Origin: Cohnella terricola
GTDB taxonomy: Bacteria; Bacillota; Bacilli; Paenibacillales; Paenibacillaceae
Assembly (NCBI RefSeq): GCF_007786475.1
Contig: NZ_VNJJ01000005.1
Coordinates: 248,001 to 312,000, forward strand
DNA: 64,000 nucleotides
Direction: 5' to 3'
The position numbers and the translations under genes are program-made. Each line of letters begins with the position of its first letter. Position 1 is the first letter of the stretch. Below are positions 56,176-64,000 of this stretch, piece by piece. The notes beneath the pieces are model-generated. The model was not told the origin of the DNA. It did not search any database and saw only the letters and a program-made list of their open reading frames with translations.

Positions 56176-56913
56176 ATGGCAAATCTTACGCGTGAGCAGG
56201 CGGCCGGCAAAATCATGGTGGCATTGGACAAGCCGGATGAATCCGCCGCTCTGGCAGTCGCTGATCAACTACAAGGCTCCGGTTGTTGGATGAAGGTGGG
56301 CATGGAGTTGTTCTACGCTGCAGGCCCTTCAATCGTCCGGGAGTTGAAAGGCAAGGGATTTCGAATCTTCCTCGATTTGAAAATGCACGATATCCCAAAC
56401 ACGGTGCGAGGCGGGGCGAGGAGCATAACCCGTCTTGGCGTTGATCTCTTTAACGTACACGGTGCCGGCGGCATCGCGATGATGAGCGCTGCGATCGAAG
56501 GCGTTAGCGAGGCGGTAGCCGCGGGAGACGCGGAACGTGCGCCGCTCGTGATCGCGGTTACGCAACTGACGAGCACGAACCAGGCAGTGCTGAATAATGA
56601 GATCGGGATTGCGGGAACCGTAGAAGACGCAGTTGTGCATTATGCTAAACTAGCTCAGCAAGCAGGTTTGCAAGGGGTTGTGGCTTCGCCTCTGGAGGTG
56701 GCCGCGATCAAAGCCGCTTGCGGAGTCGGTTTCGCTACGGTTACGCCGGGCATTCGTCCGAGGGGCGTGGACGCGGGCGACCAGTTCCGCATTACGACTC
56801 CCGGCGATGCCGTGAAAGGCGGCACGGATTATCTCGTGATCGGCAGGCCGATCACGGGCGCGAACAATCCGGCCGCAGCTCTGGACACTATTTTGAAGGA
56901 GATGACCGAATAA
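56176..56913 (+). CDS. pyrF: orotidine 5'-phosphate decarboxylase
   Basis: The 245-residue TIM-barrel enzyme makes UMP from OMP. The catalytic Asp-Lys-Asp motif is in FLDLKMHDIPNTVRGG, with MVALDKPDES at the N terminus and TPGIRPRGVDAGDQFRI at the phosphate-binding end. The start ATG at 56176 follows GAGGAGG. pyrD and pyrK, which precede pyrF in B. subtilis, are missing. The stop overlaps the pyrE start by one base. Confidence 0.97.
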   Translation: MANLTREQAAGKIMVALDKPDESAALAVADQLQGSGCWMKVGMELFYAAGPSIVRELKGKGFRIFLDLKMHDIPNTVRGGARSITRLGVDLFNVHGAGGIAMMSAAIEGVSEAVAAGDAERAPLVIAVTQLTSTNQAVLNNEIGIAGTVEDAVVHYAKLAQQAGLQGVVASPLEVAAIKAACGVGFATVTPGIRPRGVDAGDQFRITTPGDAVKGGTDYLVIGRPITGANNPAAALDTILKEMTE

Positions 56914-57563
56914 TGGGCAACAACGTTTCCCTTGAACAACTGCCGGCGGAGATCGCCGGGCGTCTACTGGAGATCGGCGCGGTAAATCTCCGCCCGAACG
57001 ATCCGTTCACGTGGACTTCGGGCATCATCTCGCCGATCTATTGCGATAACCGGCTGACGATGAGCTATCCGGATATCCGCGATTCGATCGCAGAAGGTTT
57101 CGCGGCTTTGATCCGCGAGCATTATCCGGACACGGAAGTGATCGCGGGAACGGCAACCGCCGGCATTCCGCATGCTGCTTGGGTGGCGCAGAAGCTGAAT
57201 CTTCCGATGGCCTATATTCGCGACAAGGCGAAAGGCCACGGCAAGCAAAACCAGATCGAAGGTTTGATCAAGGATGGGCAGAAAGTTGTCGTCATCGAAG
57301 ATCTGATCTCCACCGGCGGCAGCTCGCTTAAAGCCGCATTGGCCGTCATTGAGGCCGGCGGAGACGTGCAGAGCGTTCTGGCTATTTTCACATACCAGTT
57401 CCCTCAAGCGGCCGAGGCGTTCCGCGAAGAGGGGATCGAGCTGCAGACGTTGTCGAATTATTCCGCTCTCGTAGAGGAAGCCCGCAACCGCGGTACGATC
57501 AGCGACGCGGACGTGAGCCTGCTCCAATCCTGGAGAGAAAATCCTCAAGCTTTCGGTAAATAA
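56913..57563 (+). CDS. pyrE: orotate phosphoribosyltransferase
   Basis: The 216-residue enzyme joins orotate to PRPP to form OMP. The PRPP loop is VVVIEDLISTGGSSLKAA; ATAGIPHAAWVAQKLNLPMAYIRDKAKGHGK carries the flexible loop lysines. ATG at 56913 overlaps the pyrF stop and is preceded by AAGGAG. It is the last pyr gene; a strong terminator follows. Confidence 0.97.
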   Translation: MGNNVSLEQLPAEIAGRLLEIGAVNLRPNDPFTWTSGIISPIYCDNRLTMSYPDIRDSIAEGFAALIREHYPDTEVIAGTATAGIPHAAWVAQKLNLPMAYIRDKAKGHGKQNQIEGLIKDGQKVVVIEDLISTGGSSLKAALAVIEAGGDVQSVLAIFTYQFPQAAEAFREEGIELQTLSNYSALVEEARNRGTISDADVSLLQSWRENPQAFGK

Positions 57564-57582
57564 CCCGCACAATTCAATCATC

Positions 57583-57637
57583 GCAAGGTCTTTTCGAGGG
57601 GGGAGTATCCCCGTATCGGAGAGACCTTGTTTTTTTG
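57583..57637 (+). terminator. intrinsic terminator of the pyr operon
   Basis: GCAAGGTCT (57583) pairs with AGACCTTGT (57622), with an inner GGGG/CCCC stem, followed by seven T. Confidence 0.88.
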
Positions 57638-57762
57638 CGCAGATGCTTCTCCGTCTCTAGACCGATATCGAAAGCATGCTTGGGACCGTCGAACCGGTCG
57701 TAGGTCTAGGTTACAATGAGGCTAACTCGGATGATAAAACGGAAATAAGGGAGTGTGCGGAA

Positions 57763-58692
57763 GTGTCCATCTTGGAAGTGAAAGGTTTGCGCAAATCCTT
57801 CGGAGCGGTCACGGCAGTTGAGGAAATCAGTTTTACAGTCGAAGCTGGCGAAGTATTTACAATCATCGGCCCGAATGGGGCAGGCAAAACGACGACGTTG
57901 GAAATGATCGAGGGACTTCAATTTCCCGATGCGGGAACGATCGTCCTGAATGGAATGACCTGGGACAAAGACGCGGATCGGATCAAAATGATTATCGGCG
58001 TACAGCCGCAATCGAGCGCGATGTTCGATTTGCTCACGGTAGAAGAAAATCTGGATTTGTTCGCCTCGTTCTATCCTCGTTCCAAGCAAACGGCGGAAGT
58101 GCTTGAGATGATTAATCTCACCGATCACCGGGCTAAAAGAGTAAAAGCTTTATCCGGGGGCCAGCAGCAGCGGTTAGCGATCGGACTGGCCATGATCAGC
58201 GACCCGCAGATCATTTTTCTGGACGAACCAACGACGGGACTTGATCCTCAGGCGCGGCGCAACATTTGGGATATCGTGCTCAAGCTTAAGGAACTGGGCA
58301 AGACGACGATCCTGACGACGCATTACATGGAAGAGGCCGAGAAGCTGAGCGATCGAGTGTGCATCGTCGATCAGGGGCGGATCGTCACGCTGGATACGCC
58401 GGCCAAGCTCATCGATCGCCTGACGAAGGAACGGGAAGTTCGGCTATTTTTCCAGGATGGCGAAGCGGCGGCGCAGGAGACGGAGGAAGTGGCGAAAAGT
58501 CGTCCGTCCGTCGTTCGTACGGCTCTTGAGGGCTCGGCGCTTAAGCTATGGTCCGTACAGCCCGAGGAGACATTGTATGATGTTTTCGGTTTTACGAAGG
58601 AGAAGGGCTACCGCGTGGAGCAGGTTTCCATTCGCGAGATGAGCCTTGAAGACGTATTCATTGCCTTTACCGGCAAAGAGTGGAGGGACTAA
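57763..58692 (+). CDS. ABC transporter ATP-binding protein (drug/antibiotic exporter type)
   Basis: The 309-residue ATPase has Walker A GPNGAGKTTTLEM, Q-loop GVQPQSSAMFDLL, signature LSGGQQQRLAIG, Walker B IIFLDEPTTGLD and a switch histidine in TTHYMEEAEKLSDRV. The C-terminal extension (about 80 residues) is typical of DrrA/CcmA-type exporter ATPases. GTG at 57763 lies 8 bases after AAGGGAG; upstream in-frame ATG at 57676 has no site. It is 1 base apart from the permease gene and forms a two-gene exporter; the substrate is unknown. Confidence 0.92.
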   Translation: MSILEVKGLRKSFGAVTAVEEISFTVEAGEVFTIIGPNGAGKTTTLEMIEGLQFPDAGTIVLNGMTWDKDADRIKMIIGVQPQSSAMFDLLTVEENLDLFASFYPRSKQTAEVLEMINLTDHRAKRVKALSGGQQQRLAIGLAMISDPQIIFLDEPTTGLDPQARRNIWDIVLKLKELGKTTILTTHYMEEAEKLSDRVCIVDQGRIVTLDTPAKLIDRLTKEREVRLFFQDGEAAAQETEEVAKSRPSVVRTALEGSALKLWSVQPEETLYDVFGFTKEKGYRVEQVSIREMSLEDVFIAFTGKEWRD

Positions 58693-58693
58693 G

Positions 58694-59809
58694 GTGAGCA
58701 ACGGGAAGCAACTGGGAAAGCTGTTCGGAGCGCAAATCAAAATGATGTTCCGTGAGAAGCAGGTGTGGTTTTGGAACCTCTTTTTCCCGATTATTCTCAT
58801 GGTGATTTTTATGATCATCTTCGGCGGAAGCGGCAACAGCAATTTCAAGGCCAAAGTAGCCGTGGTGAAACCGAGCGTGAACGAAACTTCGAATATGCTG
58901 GAAAGTTATCTTCGCAACGTTTCGGTTCTGGAATGGAAGTCGGAGCAAACTGTCGACGAGGCCCAGGCGGATGACTGGGTGAAAAACAAAAAAGTCGATG
59001 CCGTCATCGTTCTTCCCGCTGCGGGCGCTACGACGCTCGATTTGATCGTAAACAAGGAGAACGAAAGAAGTGCCACTACGCAAGTCATATCCGGTATTCT
59101 TGATCAATTCATACAACAAACCAATTACGCGGTGGCAGGCATCCAGCCTACATTTAAAGTAGAGACGAAGTCCGTTTCAGGCGGAAGCGAAGATCTGAGC
59201 TACGTGGATTTCCTGCTAACGGGAATGATTGCGCTCGCGGTCGCGCAAGGTGGCCTATTCGGTATGGTCGACATGGTAGAGATGAGGCGCAAGGGACTGC
59301 TTAAGCGGCTGAAGATGACCCCCGTCAAAATGGGACTGTTCGGCGTAGGAGGCATGATGGTTCGTTTAGTGCTCGGCATCGTGCAAGTTCTCATACTAAC
59401 CTTAATAGGGGTGCTAGGATTTGGAGCGAAGCTGCATGTTGATGTTTCTACGCTAATCGTCGCTTTCTTCATCGGGGCTCTTGCGTTTAATGCATTGGGG
59501 TATTTATTCTCTTCCTTCAGCAAATCGATCGAAGCGTATATGGGGATGGCGAACATCGCGAGTTTCCTAATGATGTTCTTGAGCGGTATTTTCTTCCCGA
59601 CGAGCGGATTTCCGGAGTGGCTGTTGCCGGTATCGAAAGTACTGCCTCTTACCTATTTCGTGAATGGAATCCGGGACGGCTTGGCGTACGGAAGCGGAAT
59701 CGCAACCGGAGAATTTTGGTCCGGTATCGGAATACTTGGAGCATGGGGCCTTGTCGCCTTCGTCCTCGGCGTGTTGATCTATCGTAGGGGGAAAGTAGAG
59801 GTCCGTTAA
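58694..59809 (+). CDS. ABC-2 type transporter permease
   Basis: The 371-residue permease has an N-terminal helix (FWNLFFPIILMVIFMIIFGG), a large extracytoplasmic domain, and five clustered C-terminal helices (FLLTGMIALAVAQGGLFGMV, VLGIVQVLILTLIGVLGF, LIVAFFIGALAFNALGYLF, NIASFLMMFLSGIFFPTSG, GIGILGAWGLVAFVLGVLIY), the ABC2_membrane_3-like layout. It pairs with the ATPase upstream. GTG at 58694 follows GTGGAGGG. A terminator follows the gene. Confidence 0.9.
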   Translation: MSNGKQLGKLFGAQIKMMFREKQVWFWNLFFPIILMVIFMIIFGGSGNSNFKAKVAVVKPSVNETSNMLESYLRNVSVLEWKSEQTVDEAQADDWVKNKKVDAVIVLPAAGATTLDLIVNKENERSATTQVISGILDQFIQQTNYAVAGIQPTFKVETKSVSGGSEDLSYVDFLLTGMIALAVAQGGLFGMVDMVEMRRKGLLKRLKMTPVKMGLFGVGGMMVRLVLGIVQVLILTLIGVLGFGAKLHVDVSTLIVAFFIGALAFNALGYLFSSFSKSIEAYMGMANIASFLMMFLSGIFFPTSGFPEWLLPVSKVLPLTYFVNGIRDGLAYGSGIATGEFWSGIGILGAWGLVAFVLGVLIYRRGKVEVR

Positions 59810-59830
59810 TCGAATCGGATTCATGGCTAT

Positions 59831-59871
59831 GCCGCTTATCGCGCTTTAATGGCGCGTTAGGCGGTTTTTTT
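59831..59871 (+). terminator. intrinsic terminator of the ABC exporter genes
   Basis: CCGC-TTA-TCGCGC pairs with GCGCG-TTA-GGCGG around TTTAATG and is followed by seven T. Confidence 0.88.
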
Positions 59872-59952
59872 CGCATTATGGTAATCAAACCCGTAGGACG
59901 AGCATACGCTATTAAATATGCCAAGATGAATAAGAATGAGAGGTAGGAAAAA

Positions 59953-60195
59953 ATGAAATCATCTTTAGAACAATTACTGGCGACGACGGACGATCTGCTA
60001 TACCGTGCACGTATATATGATCGGAATCTACTCCGCAGAGACGAACTCTTGCGCATGGGCGAGATGCGCGACTCGCTAGTACGGAATCGTTGGATCGCCG
60101 ATAACGGTCCCCTTCGCGATCGGGCGGTAGAGACGCTTTTGTTAATGCGCCAACGTCTGATCACGCTCCTCGAAGATATGCTGTACACGGCATAA
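59953..60195 (+). CDS. small hypothetical protein, 80 aa
   Basis: An 80-residue, highly charged, helical-looking protein (starts KSSLEQLLATTDDLLYRARIY, very rich in Arg, Leu, Glu and Asp, no cysteine, no membrane segment). I do not recognise it. It has a plausible ribosome site (GAGAGGTAGG, about 6 bases before ATG) and stands alone between the exporter terminator and a repeat island. Amino acid composition suggests a real soluble helical protein, but it could be a lineage-specific orphan. Confidence 0.55.
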   Translation: MKSSLEQLLATTDDLLYRARIYDRNLLRRDELLRMGEMRDSLVRNRWIADNGPLRDRAVETLLLMRQRLITLLEDMLYTA

Positions 60196-60216
60196 GAGGA
60201 TTACGCTTCACTGCTG

Positions 60217-60490
60217 CCAATATCCCCCTGGCTCAGAATAGTGCCGCCCGGTGCATTGATGCCTCTCCGCCAATCTATAGCCATTATCCCTTTGGATCAG
60301 AACATCATGGCAATGCATTCTCTAACCATTATCCCCTTGGATCAGACTTCCTTAACGAGAGGGATAATGGTCGCAGTCTGAACGAGAGGGATAGTGGTCG
60401 CAGTCTGAGCGAGAGGGATAATGGTCGTAGAGTGGAAAAAGGCAAATCGCGTGCGGGGAAGCACACTGAGTGAAGGGGATAATGGAGCGA
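60217..60490. repeat. repeat island: inverted and 27-bp tandem copies of the GGGATAATGG family
   Basis: Reverse copies with the core CCATTATCCC-TTGGATCAG lie at 60281 and 60326, with a weaker one at 60217 (CCAATATCCCCCTGGCTCAG). Forward copies begin at 60361, 60388 and 60415 (GGGATA), exactly 27 bases apart, each GAGAGGGATA(A/G)TGGTCG followed by CAGTCTGA, and a last one (CTGAGTGAAGGGGATAATGG) at about 60463-60485. The adjacent reverse and forward copies could pair as a hairpin. It fills the 345-base gap before the nagZ terminator. Confidence 0.85.
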
Positions 60491-60492
60491 GA

Positions 60493-60539
60493 GAAAAACA
60501 GACCGACTGACGAGATTCACCTCGCCAATCGGTCTGTTT
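60493..60539 (-). terminator. intrinsic terminator of nagZ
   Basis: On the minus strand AACAGACCGATTGGCGAG pairs with CTCGTCAGTCGGTCTGTT, followed by TTTTT at 60493-60498. Confidence 0.85.
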
Positions 60540-60540
60540 A

Positions 60541-61833
60541 TTATTTGAGCTCACGCAGCCAATCGCGGATGGCTTCATTGGGAAGATCAGCGACTGAAGG
60601 CACGGGAACAGGGGAATCGCTTAGTTGGTATTTGAACTTGAGGGTAAGGATGCGGCGAACGCTTTCGTCGATGCGGGCTTCATCCAGTCGCCCCGATTGA
60701 ATGGCTTGCAGGAGCGAATCGTACACTTTTTTCTCGGTATCGTATCCGTGCGCGACCAGAATAATATCGCTTCCCGCCTCGACCGATTTGAGCGCCGCAT
60801 CTTCGAGCCCGTAATGTTGGGCAATCGCGCCCATCGTCATGTCATCGGTAATGACGACGCCGTCAAATCCGAGCGTGCCGCGAAGTTGTTCCCCGATAAT
60901 CACCTTGGAGAACGACGCGGGAGCGTCGGGATCGACTACCGGAAAAAAGATATGGGCAACCATGACGGCGTCTGCGCCCTCCTCGATAGCTGTCCGGAAC
61001 GGAACCCATTCCATCGCTTCAAGCTGATCGGTCGTCTTATGGACTACGGGCAACTCCAAATGCGAATCGACCGAAGTATCGCCGTGGCCGGGGAAATGCT
61101 TGACGACCGCGACCGTTCCGCCTTCTTGCAGCCCTTTCATCGCGGCGACACCCATCTTCGTGACGCGTTCGGCATCGCTCCCGAAAGCTCGGCTGCCGAT
61201 GACGGGGTTATTCGGGTTGCTGTTAATATCGAGTACGGGAGCGAAATCCACATTAAATCCCATGATCCGCAGTTCTTCGGAGAGCAGGGACCCCATCTGC
61301 CGGGCAAGCTTCGGATCGCCGGTCTTGCCTACCTTGGCCGCATCCGGGATGGCTACGAAATCCTTCGGAAGTCGGCTGACTTTGCCGCCTTCCTGGTCAA
61401 CGCTCATGAAGAGCGGGACCGGGTTGTTCTCGTTCGCTTTTTTCAGCGCGTTAACGAGGCCGACCGAGCCTTCCAAGTCGGAGAAATTATTTTTGTACAA
61501 AATAATGCCCCCGACATGTTGCTCAGCAATCATTTTTTTCATCGCGGTATCGAAACTCGTTCCGTCTATTCCGGCCAAAATCATTTGCCCGATTTTCTGT
61601 TCCAGCGTCATATCTTTCATCATTCCGGCGATTTCGTCTTCATCCGTCGGAGAAGGCTCGCCGGTTGGCGTTGGGGACGGCTGAACGGATGACTGGGATG
61701 TTTCCGACGGTAGGGAAGGCGGAACCGAAGATTCCCCCGATGGGCCGGGGTTTCCGGATCCGCACCCGACGATTAGCGCGAGGAACACGCAGATACATAG
61801 GATACCGCTATAGCGGGCGTTAACTGCTTTCAT
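60541..61833 (-). CDS. nagZ: beta-N-acetylhexosaminidase, glycoside hydrolase family 3, lipoprotein
   Basis: The 430-residue product starts with a signal peptide and lipobox (CVFLALIVGC), a Ser/Pro/Thr-rich linker, and a GH3 N-terminal TIM barrel: MSVDQEGGKVSRLP, NVDFAPVLDINSNPNNPVIGSRAFG, the general acid-base His-Asp dyad loop KHFPGHGDTSVDSH and the nucleophile Asp in VITDDMTMGAI. It should release GlcNAc from muropeptides during wall recycling, outside the cell as in B. subtilis NagZ. Start ATG 61833 follows AAGGAGG. It lacks the extra C-terminal domain of some GH3 enzymes. Confidence 0.9.
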   Translation of the reverse strand: MKAVNARYSGILCICVFLALIVGCGSGNPGPSGESSVPPSLPSETSQSSVQPSPTPTGEPSPTDEDEIAGMMKDMTLEQKIGQMILAGIDGTSFDTAMKKMIAEQHVGGIILYKNNFSDLEGSVGLVNALKKANENNPVPLFMSVDQEGGKVSRLPKDFVAIPDAAKVGKTGDPKLARQMGSLLSEELRIMGFNVDFAPVLDINSNPNNPVIGSRAFGSDAERVTKMGVAAMKGLQEGGTVAVVKHFPGHGDTSVDSHLELPVVHKTTDQLEAMEWVPFRTAIEEGADAVMVAHIFFPVVDPDAPASFSKVIIGEQLRGTLGFDGVVITDDMTMGAIAQHYGLEDAALKSVEAGSDIILVAHGYDTEKKVYDSLLQAIQSGRLDEARIDESVRRILTLKFKYQLSDSPVPVPSVADLPNEAIRDWLRELK

Positions 61834-61856
61834 GATTCAGGACAAACCTCCTTAAT

Positions 61857-61897
61857 CAAAAGGCTCCCGCACTCCCGGGAACGGGCGGCAGGAGCTC
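61857..61897 (-). terminator. terminator between glnS and nagZ
   Basis: On the minus strand GAGCTCCTGCCGCCCG pairs imperfectly with CGGGAGTGCGGGAGCC and is followed by TTTTG. Confidence 0.65.
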
Positions 61898-61907
61898 TTT
61901 GTTTATT

Positions 61908-63560
61908 TTAGACGACGAACGAGCTTTTCAATGAAACGATACGGTTAAAAACGGGATGCCCAGGAGTCGAGTCTTTCGGATCGACATTAAAGTAGCCGTG
62001 ACGGAAAAATTGGAACTTGTCTCCGCCTGAAGCGTCTTTCATCTCCGGCTCTACGAAGCCTTCGAGCACTTGAAGCGAATTCGGATTAAGCCGATCGAGG
62101 AACGATTGACCGTCTTCTTCTTCCTCATCGGATATCAGCGGCTCGTACAGGCGGAATTCGGCAGGGACCGCATGGGAAGCGTCCACCCAGTGGAGCGTGC
62201 CTTTCACTTTGCGCCCGGTGAAGCCAGATCCGCTTTTCGTCTCAGGATCGTACGTGCAGCGAAGCTCGATGACGTTGCCTTCCGAATCGTGAATAACCTC
62301 TTCGCACTTAATGAAATAAGCATGCTTCAAACGGACTTCGTTGCCCGGGAACAGACGGAAATACTTCGGCGGCGGATTATCCATGTAATCGTCCCGTTCG
62401 ATATAGATTTCCCTGGAGAACGGAATTTTACGATGGCCCATTTCCTCGTTCTCGGAATTGTTCTCGGCATCCAGCCACTCCGTCTGGCCTTCCGGATAGT
62501 TGGTGATGACCACTTTCAGAGGTTGAAGGACGGCCATCGTCCGAAGCGCTTTGAGCTTAAGATCTTCGCGGATAAAATGCTCCAGCATCCGTTCGTCTAC
62601 GATGCCATAGCTCTTCGCTACGCCGATCTCCCGGCAGAACGCCCGGATCGCTTCCGGCGTGTAGCCTTTCCTGCGCAGCCCGGAAATGGTCGGCATACGC
62701 GGGTCGTCCCAGCCGTCGACCGCGTTCTCATCTACGAGCAATTTCAGCTTTCTTTTGCTCATGACGGTATTCGTCAGGTTGAGACGCGCGAATTCGTATT
62801 GATGCGGAACCCATTTCATCTCGCATTCGCGAATCACCCAATCATAGAATGGGCGTTGATCTTCGAATTCGAGCGTACAGATCGAATGCGTGACGCCTTC
62901 GATGGCATCCTCAAGCGGGTGGGCGAAGGCGTACATCGGATAAATGCACCATTCGTCGCCGGTGTTATGATGGTGCGCATGTACAACGCGATACAGGATC
63001 GGGTCCCGCAGGTTGACGTTCGGCGAAGCCATGTCGATCTTCGCCCGAAGCACCTTCTGGCCATCCGCGAATTCGCCTTCTTTCATCCGGCGGAATAAAT
63101 CAAGGTTTTCCTCGACCGATCGGTTGCGATAAGGACTTTCTTGTCCCGGGGATGTCAGCGTTCCCCGCGTTTCGCGGATTTGATCGGCGGATTGATCGTC
63201 TACGTAAGCAAGCCCTTTGCGAATCAGAAGGACAGCGCGATCGTACATTTCGCCGAAATAATTAGAAGCGAAAAATAAATTGTCCCACTTAAATCCGAGC
63301 CATTCCACGTCATTTTTAATCGACTCTACGTACTCCACGTCTTCCTTGACGGGGTTCGTATCGTCAAAGCGTAAATTCGTTCTTCCTTTGAACTCGTCGG
63401 CGAGTTCAAAGTTCAGGCATATCGACTTGGCATGTCCGATGTGTAGATATCCGTTAGGTTCCGGGGGGAAGCGGGTCACGACCTCCGATACTTTCCCCGA
63501 AGCGAGATCCTCGGCCACGATGTTCCGAATAAAGTTCGATGACGACGTCTTAGTTTCCAA
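61908..63560 (-). CDS. glnS: glutaminyl-tRNA synthetase
   Basis: The 550-residue class I synthetase has the HIGH motif in [17 protein letters not shown] and the KMSKS-like [18 protein letters not shown] near residue 70 and the two C-terminal beta-barrels with the anticodon-binding region distinguish GlnRS from GluRS. It charges tRNA-Gln directly. Most Firmicutes lack it and use GatCAB, so it is likely acquired by a lineage ancestor. TTG at 63560 has AGGAAGG 9 bases upstream; the TTG at 63569 is too close. No T-box was seen in the leader. Confidence 0.93.
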   Translation of the reverse strand: METKTSSSNFIRNIVAEDLASGKVSEVVTRFPPEPNGYLHIGHAKSICLNFELADEFKGRTNLRFDDTNPVKEDVEYVESIKNDVEWLGFKWDNLFFASNYFGEMYDRAVLLIRKGLAYVDDQSADQIRETRGTLTSPGQESPYRNRSVEENLDLFRRMKEGEFADGQKVLRAKIDMASPNVNLRDPILYRVVHAHHHNTGDEWCIYPMYAFAHPLEDAIEGVTHSICTLEFEDQRPFYDWVIRECEMKWVPHQYEFARLNLTNTVMSKRKLKLLVDENAVDGWDDPRMPTISGLRRKGYTPEAIRAFCREIGVAKSYGIVDERMLEHFIREDLKLKALRTMAVLQPLKVVITNYPEGQTEWLDAENNSENEEMGHRKIPFSREIYIERDDYMDNPPPKYFRLFPGNEVRLKHAYFIKCEEVIHDSEGNVIELRCTYDPETKSGSGFTGRKVKGTLHWVDASHAVPAEFRLYEPLISDEEEEDGQSFLDRLNPNSLQVLEGFVEPEMKDASGGDKFQFFRHGYFNVDPKDSTPGHPVFNRIVSLKSSFVV

Positions 63561-63794
63561 GCGGACCAACCTTCCTCACAATAACAAGTTATATCCTCTA
63601 ATAATACACAAAAAACAGCCTTCTTATAAAGGGTTAAGCGAAAAATTGATGAAATGTCGGATGAAGTCGACAGCCCCCTTTACAGAAACGGTCGTTTTTC
63701 ATCTAAAAATATGATAAAGATTTAATTTTTCAGTAACTTTTCAGCATGAAGGCTCGTTATAATCATTGAAGAGTTTGGTAAGGGAGGAAATGGA

Positions 63795-64000
63795 ATGCTG
63801 TCATGGCTAAGCCGTGGTTCAACCGCCGCCAAAGCCGGCGAACAAACCGAGTCCACGGCGCAGGCGCAGGGCAAGCCGTCGAATGCGGGCAATAAGACGC
63901 CCGAACGGACGCTCGCTAGCGAGCCGCTGCTATCCGTACGGAACGTGGAACGTTCTTTCGATGTCGGCAGCCAGAAAATTCGCGTGCTTAAAGGGATCAA
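63795..64000 (+). CDS. ABC transporter ATP-binding protein, N-terminal fragment (cut by window end)
   Basis: An ATG at 63795 follows AAGGGAGG at 8 bases and opens a frame that runs off the window after 68 codons. The first 45 residues are low-complexity (Ser, Ala, Gln, Lys, Thr), then PLLSVRNVERSFDVGSQKIR and VLKGI match the first strands of MacB/LolD-type ABC ATPases, just before Walker A. A TATAAT at 63758-63763 lies upstream with a poor -35 box. The disordered N-terminal extension is unusual for this family. Confidence 0.7.
   Translation, partial: MLSWLSRGSTAAKAGEQTESTAQAQGKPSNAGNKTPERTLASEPLLSVRNVERSFDVGSQKIRVLKGI

Overview
The window looks like a chromosomal core segment from an endospore-forming member of the Bacillales, most likely Paenibacillaceae (Paenibacillus or Cohnella type). 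The reasons are: (i) the mraZ-to-ftsZ division and wall cluster runs directly into spoIIGA-sigE-sigG, then ylmCDE-sepF-ylmGH-divIVA-ileS-lspA-ylyB-pyr, the Bacillus subtilis order; (ii) spoVD, spoVE, a GerR/RsfA-family regulator and YlyA are present; (iii) DapL, glutaminyl-tRNA synthetase, a type 2 IleRS and murA inside the cluster point away from Bacillus itself. GTG and TTG starts are common, and most starts below were moved to the codon with the best-spaced Shine-Dalgarno. No tRNA, rRNA, CRISPR array or prophage was seen.

Layout. 0.1-6 kb: PhoH-like ATPase, a small unknown protein, an orphan solute-binding protein, a secreted coiled-coil protein, a MidA-like methyltransferase and the small membrane protein YqgY. 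6.3-13.1 kb: GerR-like regulator, panE, DUF3397 protein, bshC (bacillithiol), ahcY, a tandem array of 51-bp hairpin units, and a DUF4349 lipoprotein. 13.2-33 kb: mraZ, rsmH, ftsL, pbpB, spoVD, murE, murF, mraY, murD, spoVE, murG, murB, murA, divIB, ftsA, ftsZ, with a clear MraZ operator at the head. 33.1-35.7 kb: spoIIGA-sigE with a Spo0A-type wide-spacer promoter, then sigG with its own sigma-F-type promoter. 35.8-37.5 kb: an accessory island with short dispersed repeats and a LexA-box-bearing, catalytically degenerate IS1595-like transposase gene. 37.5-41.5 kb: ylmC, pgeF, ylmE, sepF, ylmG, ylmH, divIVA. 41.5-49.5 kb: T-box-controlled ileS, a DUF5665 protein, a 150-bp palindrome, ylyA (opposite strand), lspA, ylyB, dapL. 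49.5-57.6 kb: PyrR-attenuated pyr operon (pyrR, pyrC, carA, carB, pyrF, pyrE) without pyrB, pyrK or pyrD. 57.7-64 kb: a two-gene ABC exporter, a small unknown gene, a second repeat island, nagZ, glnS and the start of another ABC ATPase.

How it fits together: murA, B, D, E, F, G and mraY build lipid II (the MurE DNPR motif and DapL agree on meso-diaminopimelate). PbpB, FtsL, DivIB, FtsA, FtsZ, SepF and DivIVA run division, SpoVD and SpoVE make spore cortex, and SpoIIGA, SigE and SigG run compartment-specific sporulation transcription. The most interesting unexplained items are the LexA-controlled dead transposase, two families of intergenic repeats, the 150-bp palindrome, and possible structured leaders before spoVD and murB.
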